Below, in pieces: positions 52,101 to 62,826 of a DNA stretch of 64,000 nt. Location: positions 310,001 to 374,000 of the forward strand of contig JAPTJF010000002.1 of assembly GCA_029339195.1 (NCBI GenBank). The letters are read 5' to 3'. The notes below the pieces were generated by a model. That model did not search any database and was not told where the DNA came from. It saw nothing but the letters and a program-made list of their open reading frames with translations. The translations under genes and the position numbers were made by a program. Within the stretch, counting starts at the first letter, position 1. Every line of letters begins with the position of its first letter. This DNA comes from Micractinium sp. NFX-FRZ. Taxonomy: Eukaryota; Chlorophyta; Trebouxiophyceae; Chlorellales; Chlorellaceae.

Positions 52101-54225
52101 CCAATGTTACCAATAATGACACCAGCTCCCTGTAGGGTTTCCGGCTGGCCCAAAGCCAAGCTGCAAGCGTCCGCACGACCTCGCCCCTCGTTGACACACC
52201 GCCTGCCCCATGCATAGCGAGGTCCCTGACAGGTGGAACCTGGTATGCCCTTGGTGCCGCAGGACTCCAACTGGTCCAAGGTTCAGTCCAAGTTCCAGGA
52301 GGACGGTTCGGTGCAGCTGCACAACTTCCTGAAGCCGGAGTGGGCACAGCAGGTGGCCGAGGTGAGCAGGGAGGGAGGGAGGAGGGGTCAGCAGGGGTGC
52401 AGGGGGGTGGGAAGGATCGAAGGTGGTGGGGATGGGCACTGCCCCATGCTGCAACCTTGGTCCCCCTGCAGGCCGTGGCTGCAGCAGACGCTGAGGAGAA
52501 GCTGGGACCGGCCAGTTCGGCGGCCACCTTCCCCTTCTGACACCTTGTCCTCCTCTACCGTCCCCCCCTTGCAGGCCGTGGCAGCCGCCGACGCTGAGGA
52601 GAAGCTGGGGCGAGGGCAGGTTCCCGCCTACGACGCCGGCCTGCGCGGCGGCTGGCAGGCGGTGGGCCCCTGCCACAAGCAGCGCTACCTGCGCTACGCC
52701 CCCGGTGCTGATGGCGGCGACTCCGATGGCGGCAGCACCGGGGCGGCCAGGGCGGGCGCCCTGCTGGCGCAGATCCGGCAGGAGCTCTTCTCCAGCGCAG
52801 CCTTTGCACGCCTGGTCAGCAAGGTGGGGTGGGTGCGCTGGGTGGGTGCGGAACTAGGGAGCGCTGTTGAGGGGGCGGGACGGCAGGACGGGCGGCGGCG
52901 CTGGCGCTGCCTCTCGAGTACCTTGCCCTCCCTGCCCCTCTTGGCTCTTGCACCTCTGCACAGCCGCTATCCGCACCGCATCTTATCCCAACCCCAATGC
53001 TGTAAGACTTCTCCTCCCGCACCCCACCATGATTGGGCTGCTGGGACAGGCCACCTGCGCCCGCACTGAATCTACCTTCCATTTCTCACCCTCACACGCC
53101 CACGCTCACTGTCCCCCGACCCCACCCCGCAGCTCACCACCATTGGCTTGCTGGGGCAGCAGTCCGAGGTGCGCCGCTTCCGGCCAGGCCTGGACTACAC
53201 GGTGGCGCACTACGGCATCCTCACAAAGGACCCCCAGCTGGATGCAGGTGGGAGCAGGCTTTTTTCAATTTTATGCCTGGGGCTGCAGCAGGGTGTGTCC
53301 GAGCGTTCGAGGCTGCGGTGAGGGCATTGTTATGGCAGCCTCAGAAAGGACCCCCACCAGATGGGTGGGTGGGGCGGTGGGCTGGCAAATTGCTGTTGGG
53401 ATGGATGGGCCGGTAGGAGATGCCACGGTAGACGGCTGGGCGGGTCACGGCGCGGCAGACTGCCCAGCCCCCCCGGGGGGGTTGCCCTCCCTCCCCGCCC
53501 TGGCGCCCTCCTCACCCCTCTCCCTCAGTCCACCTCCCTGCCCCTCGCAGTGCTGTGCTTTGTGTCTGAAGCGGAGCCGTCGGACCGCGAGGTGTGGGAG
53601 AGCGGGGAGTGCGGCGGCTTTGAGGCGTACCTGCTGGCTGACGATGACAACGAGGCGGCGGAGGTGTACAAGGCGGTGAGTACGAAGCAGCGGGGAGGGC
53701 GGAGGAACTAGGCAGATGTGATGGCTTAATGAGTGGTTGGTGTTGGATGCTGGGGTGGGAGGCGTACCTGCTAGCTGACGACGACAACGAGGAGGCAGAG
53801 GTGCACAAGGCGGTGAGCAATGGGTTTTCTTGTGGATGTGGAATGAAGCGGTTTGGGTGCAGCATGGCCGGCAGGCTGGATGCGCGTACAGCGACTGCAT
53901 CCATCACGGCTCATTGGCACCCGCTTTGGCAGCCACCCGTCGGCCGCTGCGCGCTGCGCCTACTTCTCCGCACTGCTCCCTCCTTGCCCTTTCCGACGCC
54001 ACCTGCTCCTTCCGAGTGCAGGCCCAGGAGGACGAGTCTGGCGTGCTGAACGTGTCCCCAGCAGCCAACACGCTCAACCTGGTGCTGCGTGATGAGGGAC
54101 TCATGAAGTTTGTCAAGTACCTGTCCGTGGCAGCACCCAGCAGCCGTTTTGACATCGCGTGCGTCTATCAGCCGGAGCCGGACAGCGAGGAAGAGGAGGA
54201 GGAGGCGGGGGAGGGGCAGGAGTGA
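49193..54225 (+). CDS. OGFOD1: OGFOD1/Tpa1-type prolyl hydroxylase of ribosomal protein uS12
   Basis: 2-oxoglutarate/Fe(II) oxygenase; the family 3-hydroxylates a conserved proline of uS12 (RPS23) and affects decoding. Fourteen exons (49193-49202, 49452-49582, 49754-49865, 50071-50151, 50454-50576, 50807-50869, 51090-51196, 51400-51547, 51842-51918, 52263-52361, 52575-52823, 53133-53247, 53551-53675, 54022-54225) close in phase to 547 residues, close to the family's usual length of about 540. Iron ligands by alignment: His136 and Asp138 (LLCHDDVIGNRR) and His206 (PGFSFHSIQ). The 2-oxoglutarate-binding Arg is Arg218 (DKPRMSIQGWF), with the same 12-residue spacing as in the human enzyme. The C-terminal second double-stranded helix domain is present (FRPGLDYTVAHYGIL, LNLVLRDEGLMKFVKYLSVA), ending in an acidic tail. 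Exon 1 is a 10-nt exon (MTM) and is the least certain part. Intron 2 has a GC donor. Four introns carry exon-edge copies. Confidence 0.93.
51260..51298 (+). repeat. Copy of OGFOD1 exon 7 end with donor
   Basis: gtgcagccaggcttcagctt ccattccacccag/gttggt matches the exon end 51164-51196 at 30 of 33 bases, offset 96 bp. The copied part encodes the iron-ligand motif (FSFHS). Confidence 0.9.
51612..51660 (+). repeat. Decayed copy of OGFOD1 exon 8 end
   Basis: gggcgagggcacggccttag, then gttcagccctttacaagtgtg, resembles the exon end at 51506-51553 (ggcgaggacacggtctcaga, then cttccagccctttgcaggtgcg). The donor GT is kept as AGTGTG but weakened. Confidence 0.65.
52463..52508 (+). repeat. Copy of OGFOD1 exon 11 start with acceptor
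   Basis: ccctgcag/gccgtggctgcagcagacgc matches the exon start at 52575-52609 at 32 of 35 bases, offset 103 bp. The acceptor is fully functional-looking. Its use would lead to TGA after 22 codons. Confidence 0.9.
53759..53819 (+). repeat. Copy of OGFOD1 exon 13 end with donor
   Basis: 55 bp (gaggcgtacctgctagctga through gtgcacaaggcg) followed by gtgagc. It duplicates 53621-53675 with six substitutions, several of them silent, offset 138 bp. Confidence 0.9.
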
Positions 54226-54612
54226 GCTAGCATCGAGCACGGTGCAGGACGGGCGGCAGCCACGGATTGCCGCCCATGCTTGCGCTGCACAATGAGTGAT
54301 TGACCCACCAGCACTTGCCATTTACCCGTTGCCATCACGTGTGTGTAGTCTGTTTCAACTGCTTGACTTTCCTTGCTTATCCCCATCTCTGCCCACCGCT
54401 TCCCCCTCCCGTCGCCCGCCTGGCGCGCATGCTGTGAAATCTCTGCGCTTGAACGGCCCGCAACAGCTCGTGTGCCTGCATCGAACGGCAGTGTCTGGTT
54501 CCATCCAGCCTGCGAGCGGATCGGCAGCCCAAGCCAGTTTTGAGCACGACTTGGGCCACTGTCTTGGGCGACCCAACGCTCCGGCCGCGCCGCGCGCGCC
54601 TCCTTGAGAATC
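54226..54612. promoter_or_regulatory. Intergenic upstream of the glycosyltransferase-like gene
   Basis: 387 bp between two plus-strand genes. No clear poly(A) signal or promoter element recognised. Confidence 0.4.
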
Positions 54613-55213
54613 ATGGATTGCCCGGGAGTGGGCAGAGCGGTTGTCTTGGCGCTGCTTATTCTGCTTGGCGCCGGCATTGAAGTTGGTGCGGCCAAGCCCA
54701 GCAGCTGGGCAGCGAAGTTCAACACACTGGCTGGGCGGCCGGCGAGCAGAGCAGATGGCAACGCCGAGTTTTGCGTCGTCATCCGCACATATTGGGGCCA
54801 CGGCTCCCGCGCGGGCGACGGCGGCCTCCGCCGCCTGCTCCGCTCCTTGCAGCGGCAGACCGTGCAGTCGTGAGTGCAGTGCAGAAGAATTGGGCGTGCT
54901 GTTGTGCCTTTCGTTAATGTTCAAGGATTCTTCGGCTGCTGCATCAGCCAGGAATGCAAGAACTGCCGCCGCCCCTACCGCTTTTCCGCGCTGCCAGCAC
55001 CGCCAACCGCATCCAACCGACGTTCCTCCTCCCCGCTGGCCTGCCCCCTCCGCCTGCAGCTGGGAGGCGGTGCTGCTGGTGCTGGACAGCCGCCCATTTG
55101 AGGACCTGCATCCCATTGTGGAGGAATTCCAGGACGACCGCATCTGGGTGTTTGCTGAGTGGGTACGTGCTCACCTGGGCAAGCGGGCGGCTGCATGCCC
55201 AGGGGGCGCAGCA

Positions 55214-55246
<33 letters not shown>

Positions 55247-57767
55247 GCAGAGGGGGGATTGGGGCATGCTGGACGGTCACCAATGCATTGAAGGCACAGA
55301 CTGTTGGTGGCTGCGGCAATTTGCAGAGCAGCAGGGAGGCAGGGGCCCAGGGGTGCTGCCAGCACGGTTGCTTGTTGCCCATGTCGAGGCCGGATTGAGA
55401 AACAGTCACCGCCGCTGCTGTGCACCCATCATGCGAGCGCAGATTGACAAGCAGTTCAATCCCAAAGAGGGGGTGGAGTGGGCGCCTGGGTACCACGGCA
55501 CGCTGTACAACCTGACTGATGATGGCATACAGGTGGGAGGGTGCCTGCTGCTTGGCAGCCAGGCGGGCAGGGAGCAGGCAAAAGCAGGCAGACGGAAGTC
55601 GGGCAGAAGCAGGGCTGCTGGGCGTCTCGGGAACAGCGGCTTGGGGTGCAGCGTTTAGTTCCCTGGAGCCGGGCGATCTCCACCTTAAGCTGGGCCATGC
55701 TGGGTATAGCCTGCGCCTGGCGAAGCTGCCTGATCCCTGCCTGTGCGCTGTTGACCCTTGCTGCTGCGTGCCCCTTTTTGTGCAACGCTGCCGCGCGCAG
55801 GTGTGCCCGCCTGGCGCCAAGTGGCTCGTGGTGACCAACGGTGACAACGAGTACACAGCGAACTTCATGCAGACGGTAGGTGGCTGGCTGGCTTGCTCAG
55901 GGGCGAAGTGGCAGATCATGCGGCAGGAGCATGCTGCGGGAGCGTGCAGCAGCAGGTCGGCAGCTACCACCAGGCGGGCAGCCTTCTAGCATTTTAGTGC
56001 GTGCCTTGTGTCGCTCCACTCTCTTCCTCACGTCCACCCCTTGATGTCTTCCGCCCCCTGTTCCCCGGGGCAGGTGCAAGAGGAGGCGGGCAGTGCTGAC
56101 CTGGTCGCCTTTGACTTCTACTCCCGCTTCCAGCGCCCCACCGCGCCGTCCTGCGAGCGCTTTGCCGCCGCCCCAGGCGCACCCGCCTGCAAGACCAACC
56201 GCCTGCGCTGGTGCCACACCGACTTAGGGGCAAACGTGATCAACTACCGGAGGTTCACGCAGGAAAACAGGCGTTTTGGAGCCCTGGCGGTGAGCGTCGC
56301 GGGCATGGCATGGGGGCGTGGTGGGGCGTGTGGTGTGCACTCTGCTGCATGTGAGGTGCGGCGTTGTACTTGGTCGGCGGTGGGCTGCAGCGCTGCCTGC
56401 TGAGCCGGGTCACCAGGTAATGCCAGCTGTGCAGGGTGCCAGACATCATGCAACTGCCTGTGCATACATGGCACCTACAGCTCTCAACCTGTCCAGCCCA
56501 CACCCACTGCTGCTGCTGCTTCCGCCAAGTGCATGCCGCAGTGCTGCAAGTGCGCGCGCGGTGTGGGAACGGGACGCGGTGGTGATGATAGAATGCTCAT
56601 CCACCCCACCTGCCACTCTCTTCTGCCACTTGCAGGCTGTGTCTGGAGGGCTGCCGGCGGAGCACTTTGACGGGGTGATGATGCAGATGCTGATGGCGGC
56701 CAACTGGAGGGTGAAGCACATGGAGGGGATGTGCCCCTTCAACCATGCGCCCTCCCCGCAGGTGGGGTGGCTGCCAGCAGGGGTGGTGGCGGCACAGCAG
56801 GGTGGGAAGTGCGCATGGGCAGCGAGGCCAACCGGCTTGCTGGCCGTAGCGCTCAAAGATAAGTGTGTGTGGCAATGAAACGCTTTCCAACCCCCCAACA
56901 CTTTCGCCACTCCTCCCTCGCCTGCGCAGTCGTGCGGCTGGAGCGGCGGCGTGTGGGATGACCGCGACATTGTGTCCTGGGCCACCGCGGGGGGGCGCTG
57001 CATCAGTGCTGACGAGGCACAGGCAATCCTGGAGAAGGAGCCAGACACTGAGGAGGTGACGGTGACGGCATCCTCGGATGGCAACGTCACAGGTGGGTGA
57101 TGTATGTGGCAGGGAGTGGGTTGCAATGGGTGGGGTGGGTGTTGGAGAGTGGGGAGAGCGGGGAGGGCATGAGGGCGCTGGAAAGAGTGCTCTGCCTGGC
57201 CGAGGTGGTGCCTGGCAATGGGCGCAGCAGCTCTGCTCTGGCGTGAGCTGCGTGCCCCCTGCCCCACAAAATCAAGCCGCTGCTGTTGCTGGTTCCCCAT
57301 CTGTCGCCGCTGGCCTCACCACTACTTCCCCCCACTGGTGCACTGCCTCATGCTCTCCTGCAGGCTACGAGGGCGTGACCCCCGACAAGCTGGCGGTGCG
57401 CTGCCTGCGCAAGAAGCACTATATGAGCGATGAGGTGCTGGGGGTGGCTGTGGAGTTCTACAATGCACTCTGTGTGGACGATGCAGACCTGCCGGCCTTC
57501 AGGGAGTGGCAGCGCTGGCAGCGGGAGCTGGACCAGGCAGAGGCAGCGGCAGAGGCGGCTGGCGCGGCTGCGGGGGGCGGCTTGCCTGGGGATGTGGCGG
57601 CGCAGGCGGCGGCGGCAGCTGCGCAGGCGGCGGCTCAGCAGCAGGGGGCAGACGTGCAGCAGCCCGAGGACTTTTGGTCGCTGCAGGCGCAGTTTTACAA
57701 GACGGGGGCACAAGAGGAGGGTGCTGGGCAGCAGGCGGCAGAAGAGGTGCCAGCCGCAACAGCATAG
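54613..57767 (+). CDS. Secretory-pathway glycosyltransferase-like protein
   Basis: Exons 54613-54869, 55060-55162, 55443-55532, 55801-55875, 56074-56289, 56636-56761, 56930-57092 and 57364-57767 join in phase to 477 residues. A signal peptide or anchor (AVVLALLILLGAGIEVGAA) is followed by a GT-A-like start: FCVVIRTYWGHG, LRRLLRSLQRQTVQSWEAVL, LVLDSRPFEDLHPIVEEFQD. This is the usual beta-alpha-beta entry of GT2-type enzymes with spaced aromatic and acidic residues. KWLVVTNGDNEYTANFM holds the probable metal-binding DxD-like motif (GDNE). Cys-rich segments (ERFAAAPGAPACKTNRLRWC, SCGWSGGVWDDRD) fit a lumenal fold. Ala/Gln-rich runs fill the C-terminus. Donor, acceptor and linkage cannot be read. 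The family call is by fold pattern and is moderate. Confidence 0.65.
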
Positions 57768-57850
57768 CATGCGCAATGCCGTCAAGCTGACTGTACCTCA
57801 ACTGTCTAGGGGCCAATAACTTACTGGGTACTGCTAAGCAATGCTAACAA

Positions 57851-57855
57851 TGTAA
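57851..57855 (+). terminator. TGTAA polyadenylation signal
   Basis: TGTAA 84 nt after the stop of the glycosyltransferase-like gene. Confidence 0.6.
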
Positions 57856-58336
57856 ACAGACACTGATAAACCTGGTTGTCCTTGCTCAACTGTGAGTCTC
57901 CAAGGGCAGTCCAGCAGCACTCGATGCCCAGCTTTCGCAAACAAGGCAAGCGCTTGGTATTCTGTTCAGAGGTGATTGAAGTGCAACATTAACGGAGGAC
58001 GATAAACAAGGCAATTGCGTGTGGCAAACAGATCTGGGCTTGGGTGGCAGCATGCAAGGGTGTCGATGGGACCCCAAGAGGCACTGCTGCCAGCTGGGTG
58101 CACGTCCTGAAAGTGCGCTAAAACCACCCCCTCTGTAGGGCCAGTCTCTTTATGTTGATGTTTGTCACGTGATATGTGTTGCAAGGGCGACGTGCTATTA
58201 CCAAATGTTTAGTGAAGCGCTAGGTCGGTGCGCTGGCCCGCCACTACCACAGAGCAGGCACAACATGGCGGTCTGGGCTCCGGCAGCTGCCCCTGGGTGC
58301 AGCCCTGCCTAGGCACTGGCAGTTGCCGCTGCTGCG
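57856..58336. other. Convergent intergenic region
   Basis: About 480 bp with lower GC than the flanking genes. It includes the 3' flank of the minus-strand coiled-coil gene, for which no TGTAA was found. Nothing else recognised. Confidence 0.4.
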
Positions 58337-60448
58337 TCAACGCTGGCGCACGTTGCTGTGGTCCTTCCCAGTGAAAGTCTCACGTTGTTTCAGCAGGCGC
58401 TGCTGGTCGGTCAGCACACGCAGCCACTCATCGGCGCTCTTGCCCTCCCCTGCAAAGCGGGCATGGGGGCAGGAGGGAGAGGTGGGTGAACAGACGTGGT
58501 CGGGCACGCTGGGCGGGTGCCGGGGCGGCGCAGCGTGCAGAATGCCGCCCGGCAGTCTTCTGTGCAGCGTGCACGTGCATCCCGCGCAGCTTTGCTGCCC
58601 CAGTTGCTGCCCCACACAACCCGCCCCATGCAAGCGCCAAGCTGCACTGGCAGGGCTGCCACAGCTGCGCTGCTCTTCCAAATGCACACTCACGTTTGAC
58701 CCAGGGTGCTGCCGTCACCGCCGGCGTCGTCCACCACTCGCTCAACGCCTGGCGGGTGCGCTTCACCAGGGCGGCACCCTCCTCAGCCGCGCACGCTGCG
58801 TCCCGCAGCTGCGCCATAGCACCCGCTGCCCCATCCTCCTGCAGCGCCCGCACCCGAATCTCCAGCTCTCCTGCTGTGTGCCCCAGTTCGGCCAGCTGCC
58901 CTGCTGAGCTGGCTGCCAGCGCCTCCCACTGCTGCTGCACCGGCTGCAGCTGTGCAAGCTGGGCTGACGCTGCTGCCACCACCTCAGCCGCATGCTCATC
59001 TGATTTCAACGCTGCCAGAGGGTCAAGCAGCACCGCTGCCGCACGCGTGGCACTGGCTGCCTTTGCAGCGCTGGCAGCCGCGGCGGCAGCAACCGCCTGC
59101 TGCTGCTGCTGCTGCCACGGAAGCTCAGCTGCTGCCGCCGTTGCAGCAGCCGCCGCGCCTCGGAAAGCCGCCAGCTCAGCACGCTGCGCCTCCAGCAGCT
59201 GCCTGCTCAGCTGCACCAGAGGCTGGCGCTGCGCTGCGATGCCGCCCTGCACTAGCTCTTGTGCCCGCCACGTGCCCTGCCGCCACTGCCGCATCACCTG
59301 GCTGTCTGCGGCGCACAGCGCACGCACCGTGGCATCCACCTGTGCCTCCTGCCCTTCCAGGGATGCCACACCTGCCACCAGGCTCCGCACCTCTGCGGCT
59401 CGTGCTGCCGTTGCCCCGCCCTGCTCCTGCGCTGCCCGTGCTGAACGCTCCAAGCAATGAAGCTCTGCCCTGAGCCCGGCCTGCTGCGCCGCCAGCTGGG
59501 TGCGGGAGGGTGCAGAGTCGGGGCCGTCAGACGCACCGCCTCCGCTGCTGCTGCCGCCGCCGGGGACAGCGCTGGAGGACGCCGCCAGGGCATCACGTGC
59601 CCCTGCCACCTCACCTCGAAGCCGCTTCAGCTGCTGCGCGCGCTGCGCCGCCGCCTCCCATCGCGCCCGCTGCTCTTGCTGCAGCTGAACGAATGCGGGG
59701 CCTAAGGCGCCAGCGCACGTGTCGTCAGGGCTGCTGACGGGAAGCGGGAGCTCTGGCCAGGCATTGACTGCCGCCAGGTCAGCCAACACGCCCTCTGCAG
59801 AGTGTGGGAGGGACAGACAGCGACAGGCAGGCATTCAAAGGTGTCGATGGTTGTGAACAATGAATTGTCCCTCGATAGGAAGGCAAGGATAAACAGCAGG
59901 CTGACAGGAGCTGTGCACAGGTGGAGCTGGCATGCGCCTAGCCACCAGCCATAGGGCATCGACTCACCCTGCAGTGCCGCGAGGACGGCAGGCGCCCCCG
60001 CTGCGGCGAGGCGTGCTGGCGGCGGGGTGCCATCGCCCACTTGCAGCAGCGCCTCCGGCGTGGGGGGCTCCCATGTGTCGTCACCAGGAAGCGCCGCAGC
60101 TGCCAGCTGTTGCTCGATCCGCTGCAACTGTGCTGCCACCTCGCCGGCTGCCGCCAAAGCTGGCCCTTTCTCGCAGCTGCCCGGCGCTAACCCCAGTGTT
60201 GCTAGGGCCTGCTGCAGGTGACTGTCGTACTGCTGCAGCAGGGTGGCCAAGCGCTGCAGGCGGCGGCAATATGCGCCTGCCAGAACCGCCTGCCCGCCAA
60301 GAGCGGCAGTCGCCGCGCGCTCCGCCGCCACCGCCGCCTGGCCGTTCAGCGCAGCGTCACGCACCGCAACGTCGCAAGCTGCACGCTCGTGCTGCCGCCC
60401 TGGTGAGGCGAGCTCTGGGCAGCCAGCTGCCGCTGGCTGCGACTTCAT
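58337..60448 (-). CDS. Long coiled-coil protein
   Basis: Exons 59968-60448, 58694-59794 and 58337-58449 join in phase to 564 residues. Almost the whole length is Ala/Gln/Leu/Glu-rich helix with heptad character (RRLQRLATLLQQYDSHLQQA; QLKRLRGEVAGARDALAASS; GQLAELGHTAGELEIRVRAL). A Ser/Gly-rich break stands near the start of exon 2. The C-terminal motifs are ALSEWWTTPAVTAAPWVKRE and ADEWLRVLTDQQRLLKQRE. No catalytic domain, signal peptide or membrane helix. The layout (N-terminal coiled coil, Trp-rich C-terminal segment) is compatible with a structural protein such as an augmin/HAUS subunit, but I have no sequence signature that proves this. Confidence 0.7.
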
Positions 60449-60650
60449 GGCCGCACTTTGAACACCAAGGAAGGGTGCGGTTCAGGGGATTGTATGCAGT
60501 TGAGACGCTGAGAGGCTGAGGAACATAAAAGCTAGAAGGTCCACGGCTGCATTTTTGCCGTGCTGCCAGCGCTGCTGCGCCGCCAAGGAGGCTCCCGCAA
60601 CCCCCCGACTGCTCTGAAAAGTGATCTTAGCCATCACAGAGCATTTCAGC
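60449..60650. promoter_or_regulatory. Short divergent promoter
   Basis: 202 bp between the starts of the coiled-coil gene (-) and the PAXX-like gene (+). It must contain both promoters and leaders. No TATA or CCAAT box seen. Confidence 0.5.
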
Positions 60651-62027
60651 ATGATGGCGCTGCCCAGCCTGTGCCTCTTTGGCTCGGCCGCTAGCCCCGG
60701 CCCGGCGCCCGCTGGCTTTGTATACAAATTGATCGGCCAGGGCAAGGCCAGCGATGATTACAGAATGTGAGGCGCCGCTAGCCGCCCCCCGGCTACCTTG
60801 GCTAGGCCGGCCACCGCCGCCGCCACCGGCAGCACCGCTGCCTTTCTCGCTGCGCCACTCTGACCACCCCTGCCTGCCCTCCCGCCCGCCTGGGCGCAGG
60901 GTGCTGGAGGTCACCAATGGTGCCACTGCCTCATACATTGCCCAGTTCAACCTGAGCAGCTTGATCGGAAACATGGTGAGGCTGCAAGCTCCGCACTGCC
61001 TGTTGCATTCCACCCTCCGCTCCCCAAACTTGCTCACCCGCTTGCACACACCGCCAGATTGCTTTCCTGAGCCCCGCCCTTCCCTGCACTTCCTGCAGTC
61101 AGAAGAAGTAGGCGTAGAGCCGCCTGCAGCCATGATGCTGGACTGGCTTCGGCAGCACTTTGAGGCGGGGGAGGTGGAGGCGGTGGTGGGTGCTGGCGGC
61201 GGGCTGCAGCTGTCGGCAGAGCACGTGTGGGCGTCAACAAACGGCACCTATAGAATCGACATCAGGTAGGTGGTGTTGCATTTTACCTGTTCCTCGCAAC
61301 CCCTCCTCTGCCTTGTGAGCTGGTCTGTTGGCTGCTACAGCTTGGAAGGCTGGTGGCTGTCAGCACCCACGTCGGATATCTTGCTCAGCAGCAGCGCCCA
61401 CCTGCAGCCGCTGTTCACCGGCCCACCTGCGTGCCCGCCTGGCTGCGCTCCCGCAGGCTGCCGCCGACGGGCCCGATGCAGCCGCTGGCAGACTCGCGGC
61501 GGGCGGCCTGGGTGGTGCAGGAGATTCTGTTCACTCAGTGCGCCCACATGCGCCGGCTGGCACGCAAGCTGCACGAGTGTGAGGAGCGCTCCCCCCCAGA
61601 GCAGCAGTATGAAGACCTGGTCAAATTCCTAGGCAGCGAGGCAGCAACAGAAGCAGCAGCACTGGACAGCAGCAGCGGACAAGGAGGGCCCGCCAGCCCG
61701 GTGGCGTGCCGGGCAGCACACATCCCTTCAAAGCGCAAGCTGGGCAGCACGCCGATGGCAGCAGGAGGGGCCGCTGAGCTGCCGCCCTCGGGGTCAGCAG
61801 TCAAGGCGCCACGCCCCAACGGCGCCGGCGAGGCTCCGGCAGCAGGCGCCGGCGCAGCAGCAGCGGGCGGGGCCTCGCAGCAGACGGGCGGCATGAGCAA
61901 CGGCTCACGGCTCACGGATGTCGGCGAGGTGGGGATGGCTAAGAAGGCGACGGGGGCACGAGCGCAGGCAAAACGTGGCGGGCGCGGCGGCGGCAATGTG
62001 ATGGCGGTAGGACGGCAGAGGAAGTGA
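60651..62027 (+). CDS. Possible PAXX/XRCC4-superfamily protein
   Basis: Exons 60651-60766, 60900-60975, 61099-61265 and 61457-62027 join in phase to 309 residues. The first about 165 residues look like a small beta-sandwich head: AGFVYKLIGQG, DYRMVLEVTNGATASYIAQF, AVVGAGGGLQLSAEHVW, NGTYRIDIRLPPTG. A helix follows (WVVQEILFTQCAHMRRLARK, then LHECEE), then a low-complexity basic tail with AKKATGARAQAKRGGRGGG. Head, helix, Arg-Leu-rich end and basic tail follow the order in PAXX and the XRCC4/XLF family of end-joining scaffolds. Residue-level similarity by eye is modest and this is an inference. If wrong, the gene is simply an unknown small nuclear protein. Confidence 0.6.
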
Positions 62028-62429
62028 GCGGCGGTCTGATCATGAGCAGCCGGAAAAGCGACCCCTGCATCTCCCCTTCATTCAGGCGCCGCACAGCACA
62101 AACGAATCCAGCACATGCTTTCCAGCTGCCTTGCACTCTTGTATGCTCCGGCACTGTGGAACATGCCCCAGGACACCCAGAGCAGGCAGCAGCGATGGGT
62201 GGTTGAGGCGGTGTTGGGCGTGAGGTTGCTGCCAGTACCACTGTGTGGACGCCCCGTGCATCTGTGTCATGGCCAGTGCTTCCACAAGAACGCTTTCAGG
62301 GATGCTGCTGCTGCTGCTGCTGCCTGCTTATGTAATCACAGCTACAACATTGCTTCCGCTTTTGCACACAAACAGCTAAGTACACGTTAAGTTGGCAGTA
62401 GCGCTGGACAGCAGCAGCTGGAGATGGGA
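62028..62429. other. Convergent intergenic region
   Basis: 402 bp. A (CTG)6 run is at about 62304-62321 and TGTAA at 62331-62335, 304 nt past the PAXX-like stop, so it may or may not be used. Confidence 0.4.
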
Positions 62430-62790
62430 TCACTTGTCGCCCGTCGCAGCAGACGGTGGCGCATTGGGGGCTGACGCCCGCAGCCCGCTGCGCAGGCCCC
62501 AGGAGAGCTCGGGGTTGCTGGCCATCAGAGCCTGCATGCCGCTGAGCACATGTGGAGATCGGCTGCCCGATGACGCTCCTGCCCCGCCTGCTGCTGCCAG
62601 TGATGCGCCGAACCCAGTCGCTGATGCAGCCAAAGGGCTGCCGCCAATGCCAGGCAGCCCCTGGTGCTGCGCGCTGCTGCTGCCAGGCTCTGGCGAGGCG
62701 GCAGAGCGTGGCTGTGCTGCATTGCCGCCCACTAGAGGCAGGGACTCTGCCGCCACTGTTAGGTTCACAATGCGCTTGCGCATCGGGTTG

Positions 62791-62826
<36 letters not shown>

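Noticed and set aside
58337..60448. Firm assignment of the coiled-coil gene as an augmin (HAUS) subunit
   Set aside because: Coiled-coil composition alone is not diagnostic and I see no signature motif.
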